Shown: in pieces, positions 3,838 to 5,542 of the stretch
Position numbering within the stretch: position 1 is the first letter of the stretch
Layout of the letters: each line of letters begins with the position of its first letter
Source: Nitrososphaerales archaeon
GTDB taxonomy: Archaea > Thermoproteota > Nitrososphaeria > Nitrososphaerales > Nitrososphaeraceae
NCBI GenBank assembly: GCA_029237515.1
Contig: JARBAV010000183.1
Span: 1-5,542, forward strand
Length of the DNA stretch: 5,542 nt
Direction of reading: 5' to 3'
Notes under the pieces: generated by a model
The model's input: the letters and a program-made list of their open reading frames with translations, nothing else
What the model was told of the DNA's origin: nothing
Database searches by the model: none
Made by a program: the position numbers and the translations under genes

Positions 3838-5542
3838 ATGATTATTCATGGCCAGCATCCTGATTCTCATTACATTATTCATCCGCTTATTTATGAGAGA
3901 TCTATTGAGTCCAGAGCGTACCAAAAAAATATTGCTGAGTCTGCCTTCGATAAGAACGCACTCGTAATTCTTCCAACTGCGCTTGGCAAGACAATTATAG
4001 CAATAATGTTAACTGCACGTACACTCTATACTTATAGACGTAAAAGGGTCATGGTAGTAGCTCCCACTAGACCACTTGTACTGCAACATATGAAATCTTT
4101 CTTTTCAGTATTAAAACTATCGCAAGATAAAATAGCCGAAATTACGGGCAAAACTCCTCCGTTACCGAGAACAGCAATATGGAATAATAGAGGTATTAGG
4201 CTTGTATTCGCTACTCCAGAAGTAGTAAGGAATGATCTACAGGATAATAGATTGAGTTTGAATGACTTTAGTTTATTAGTCATTGATGAGGCACATAGAG
4301 CTGTAAAAGATTATGCATATACTACAATAGCCAGTCAGTACGTCAATCAGTCAGAACACCCAGTGATCTTGGCTATGACTGCTAGTCCTGGTTCTGACGT
4401 AAAAAGAATCCATGATGTATGTAAAAATCTATTCATTGAGCATATAGAATATAGAACAGAAGAAGATATGGATGTAAAACCGTACATCAATTCTATAAAT
4501 GTTAACTGGCAATGGGTGAGCTTGAATTCAGAATATTATTATATTCGTTCGATTCTCAAAGATATGCTTAATGATAAGCTGAGATGGCTCTTTCAACATG
4601 AATTTCTTAGGAAAAGAGGGGGTATTCGATGGATTTTTAAACGAGACCTAATTGATATTGGTGCTGAAATTCGGTATAATTTAGAATTGTCTCAAGAGGA
4701 GACAAGGGCTTCACTTTATTTTGCTTTGATGCAACAATCACTAGCCCTTACTCTTTTGTACTGCGTGGAGCTTATAGAGAGTCAAGGTGCTGCTTCATTG
4801 AGGGCTTTTCTAGATAGAATTGAAAAGGATAGTAATACCTTTAGCAGTAACAGCAATAATATAAGAGGCAGAAGAAGTGGCAAGACTCAAAAATCATTAA
4901 TAAATGATCCTAGAATAAAGGAGATTAGAACGCTTATTAATACTTTAAAAATAGAGCATCCAAAAGTCAAATATTTAATAGAAATCCTAAGAGGAAAAAT
5001 GCAGGAGCAATTTGTGAAACAACATCAACAATCTCTTGTCCAAACCGATGATAATGATGATAATAATATTAATAACAAGAATCATAAAGTTAAGAAGTTC
5101 GATCATAGTAATTCTATTATCAATACTACCATTCCTACTGAGTATAATGATACTATGGGAGCTATTATTTTTACTCAATATCGTGATACTGCAAGACACA
5201 TAGTCGATATTCTAAATAGTAATAATATAACAGCATCTAGATTTGTTGGTCAAGCGAAAAAAGAAGGCGATATTGGAATGAAACAGGAAGAACAAGCTCA
5301 AATGTTAGAAGCCTTTAGAAGAGGTGAGTTCTCCGTACTAGTAGCAACTTCAATAGCTGAAGAAGGTCTCGATATTCCTGAAGTGGATCTTGTTATATTT
5401 TATGAACCTATACCTAGCGAAATTAGATATATTCAGAGAAGAGGAAGAACTGGAAGGCGATCTTCTGGCTCAGTGATTATCCTTGCAGCAAAGGACACTA
5501 TTGACGAACGTCATCTTAATGCCAGCAAAAGACGTATAGAAA
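3838..5542 (+). CDS. hef: Hef/FANCM-type SF2 DNA helicase, N-terminal 568 codons; runs off the right edge
   Basis: Starts at ATG 3838, the only ATG after the in-frame TAG at 3805-3807. Domain 1 has a Q-like region SRAYQKNIAESA (25-36), Walker A PTALGKT (46-52), APTRPLVLQH (75-84), ATPEVVRNDL (125-134), DEAH (150-153) and TASPG (181-185). Residues about 215-400 form a long, mostly helical insertion, as expected for the DNA-binding insertion of Hef, MDA5 and FANCM. Domain 2 has IIFTQYRDTA (443-452), FVGQA (469-473), ATSIAEEGLDIP (503-514) and QRRGRTGR (533-540). In the family these ATPases act on stalled or branched forks, remodelling DNA during repair. Two low-complexity insertions, Ser/Asn/Arg-rich 332-352 and Asp/Asn/Lys-rich 402-430, are likely disordered. 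Walker A has Ala where most Hef proteins have Gly. Euryarchaeal Hef has an XPF-type nuclease (ERKxxxD) and HhH C-terminal to the helicase; that region is beyond the window, so helicase-only is possible. Confidence 0.9.
   Translation, partial: MIIHGQHPDSHYIIHPLIYERSIESRAYQKNIAESAFDKNALVILPTALGKTIIAIMLTARTLYTYRRKRVMVVAPTRPLVLQHMKSFFSVLKLSQDKIAEITGKTPPLPRTAIWNNRGIRLVFATPEVVRNDLQDNRLSLNDFSLLVIDEAHRAVKDYAYTTIASQYVNQSEHPVILAMTASPGSDVKRIHDVCKNLFIEHIEYRTEEDMDVKPYINSINVNWQWVSLNSEYYYIRSILKDMLNDKLRWLFQHEFLRKRGGIRWIFKRDLIDIGAEIRYNLELSQEETRASLYFALMQQSLALTLLYCVELIESQGAASLRAFLDRIEKDSNTFSSNSNNIRGRRSGKTQKSLINDPRIKEIRTLINTLKIEHPKVKYLIEILRGKMQEQFVKQHQQSLVQTDDNDDNNINNKNHKVKKFDHSNSIINTTIPTEYNDTMGAIIFTQYRDTARHIVDILNSNNITASRFVGQAKKEGDIGMKQEEQAQMLEAFRRGEFSVLVATSIAEEGLDIPEVDLVIFYEPIPSEIRYIQRRGRTGRRSSGSVIILAAKDTIDERHLNASKRRIE

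Noticed and set aside
4032..4283. 83-residue minus-strand frame
   Set aside because: Antisense shadow of helicase domain 1, where the plus-strand motifs are unmistakable.
4987..5199. 70-residue minus-strand frame rich in Ile
   Set aside because: Antisense shadow of the Asp/Asn low-complexity segment of the helicase; the Ile runs come from ATT/ATC triplets complementary to AAT/GAT.
1..5542. CRISPR array, transposase, tRNA or rRNA
   Set aside because: No regularly spaced direct repeats, no transposase motifs, no cloverleaf or conserved rRNA sequence found on either strand.

Overview
The window looks archaeal, most likely an AT-rich ammonia-oxidising thaumarchaeon of the Nitrososphaera/Nitrosocosmicus type. 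This is inferred from low GC, start codons preceded by TATA-like boxes 24-32 nt upstream (leaderless or nearly leaderless transcripts) rather than Shine-Dalgarno sites, oligo-T tracts after gene ends, a CHRD-domain membrane-anchored protein, and a Hef/FANCM-type helicase. Four intact or window-truncated genes are supported: a CHRD protein (294-863, minus), a small alpha/beta protein (1294-1608, minus), a DUF3303-like protein (2886-3164, plus) and the N-terminal 568 codons of a Hef-like helicase (3838 to the right edge, plus).

Layout. At 1-186 is the 3' end of something on the plus strand, apparently split by a one-base frameshift. It converges with the CHRD gene, and each gene end is followed by a T6 tract on its own strand. 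The CHRD reading frame stays open for about 108 codons upstream of its likely start, which is unexplained. The small alpha/beta gene follows, and just upstream of its promoter lies a 63-bp two-part inverted repeat (1657-1719).

From 1719 to 3777 the window is largely a decay corridor. On the minus strand I can read three broken genes: a membrane-protein remnant (1719-1892, perhaps from an MFS transporter), the C-terminal part of an NmrA-like NAD(P)-binding protein (2080-2240, one frameshift), and a much larger pseudogene of an unnamed conserved family (3188-3777). The large pseudogene can be reassembled from three reading frames: one break is explained by an extra base in a G/C run, another by an exact 4-bp tandem duplication, and there is also an in-frame stop and a 45-bp palindrome. 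The DUF3303-like gene sits intact inside this corridor.

The helicase gene starts 60 bp from the upstream end of the large pseudogene's readable frame and is divergently oriented. It carries all the expected SF2 motifs, a long inter-domain insertion, and two low-complexity Asn/Asp/Ser-rich insertions. Its C-terminal half, where a nuclease domain would be, lies outside the window. I see no defence system, CRISPR array, complete mobile element, tRNA or rRNA. The genes do not form an obvious pathway; the most informative signals are the gene decay and the palindromes.
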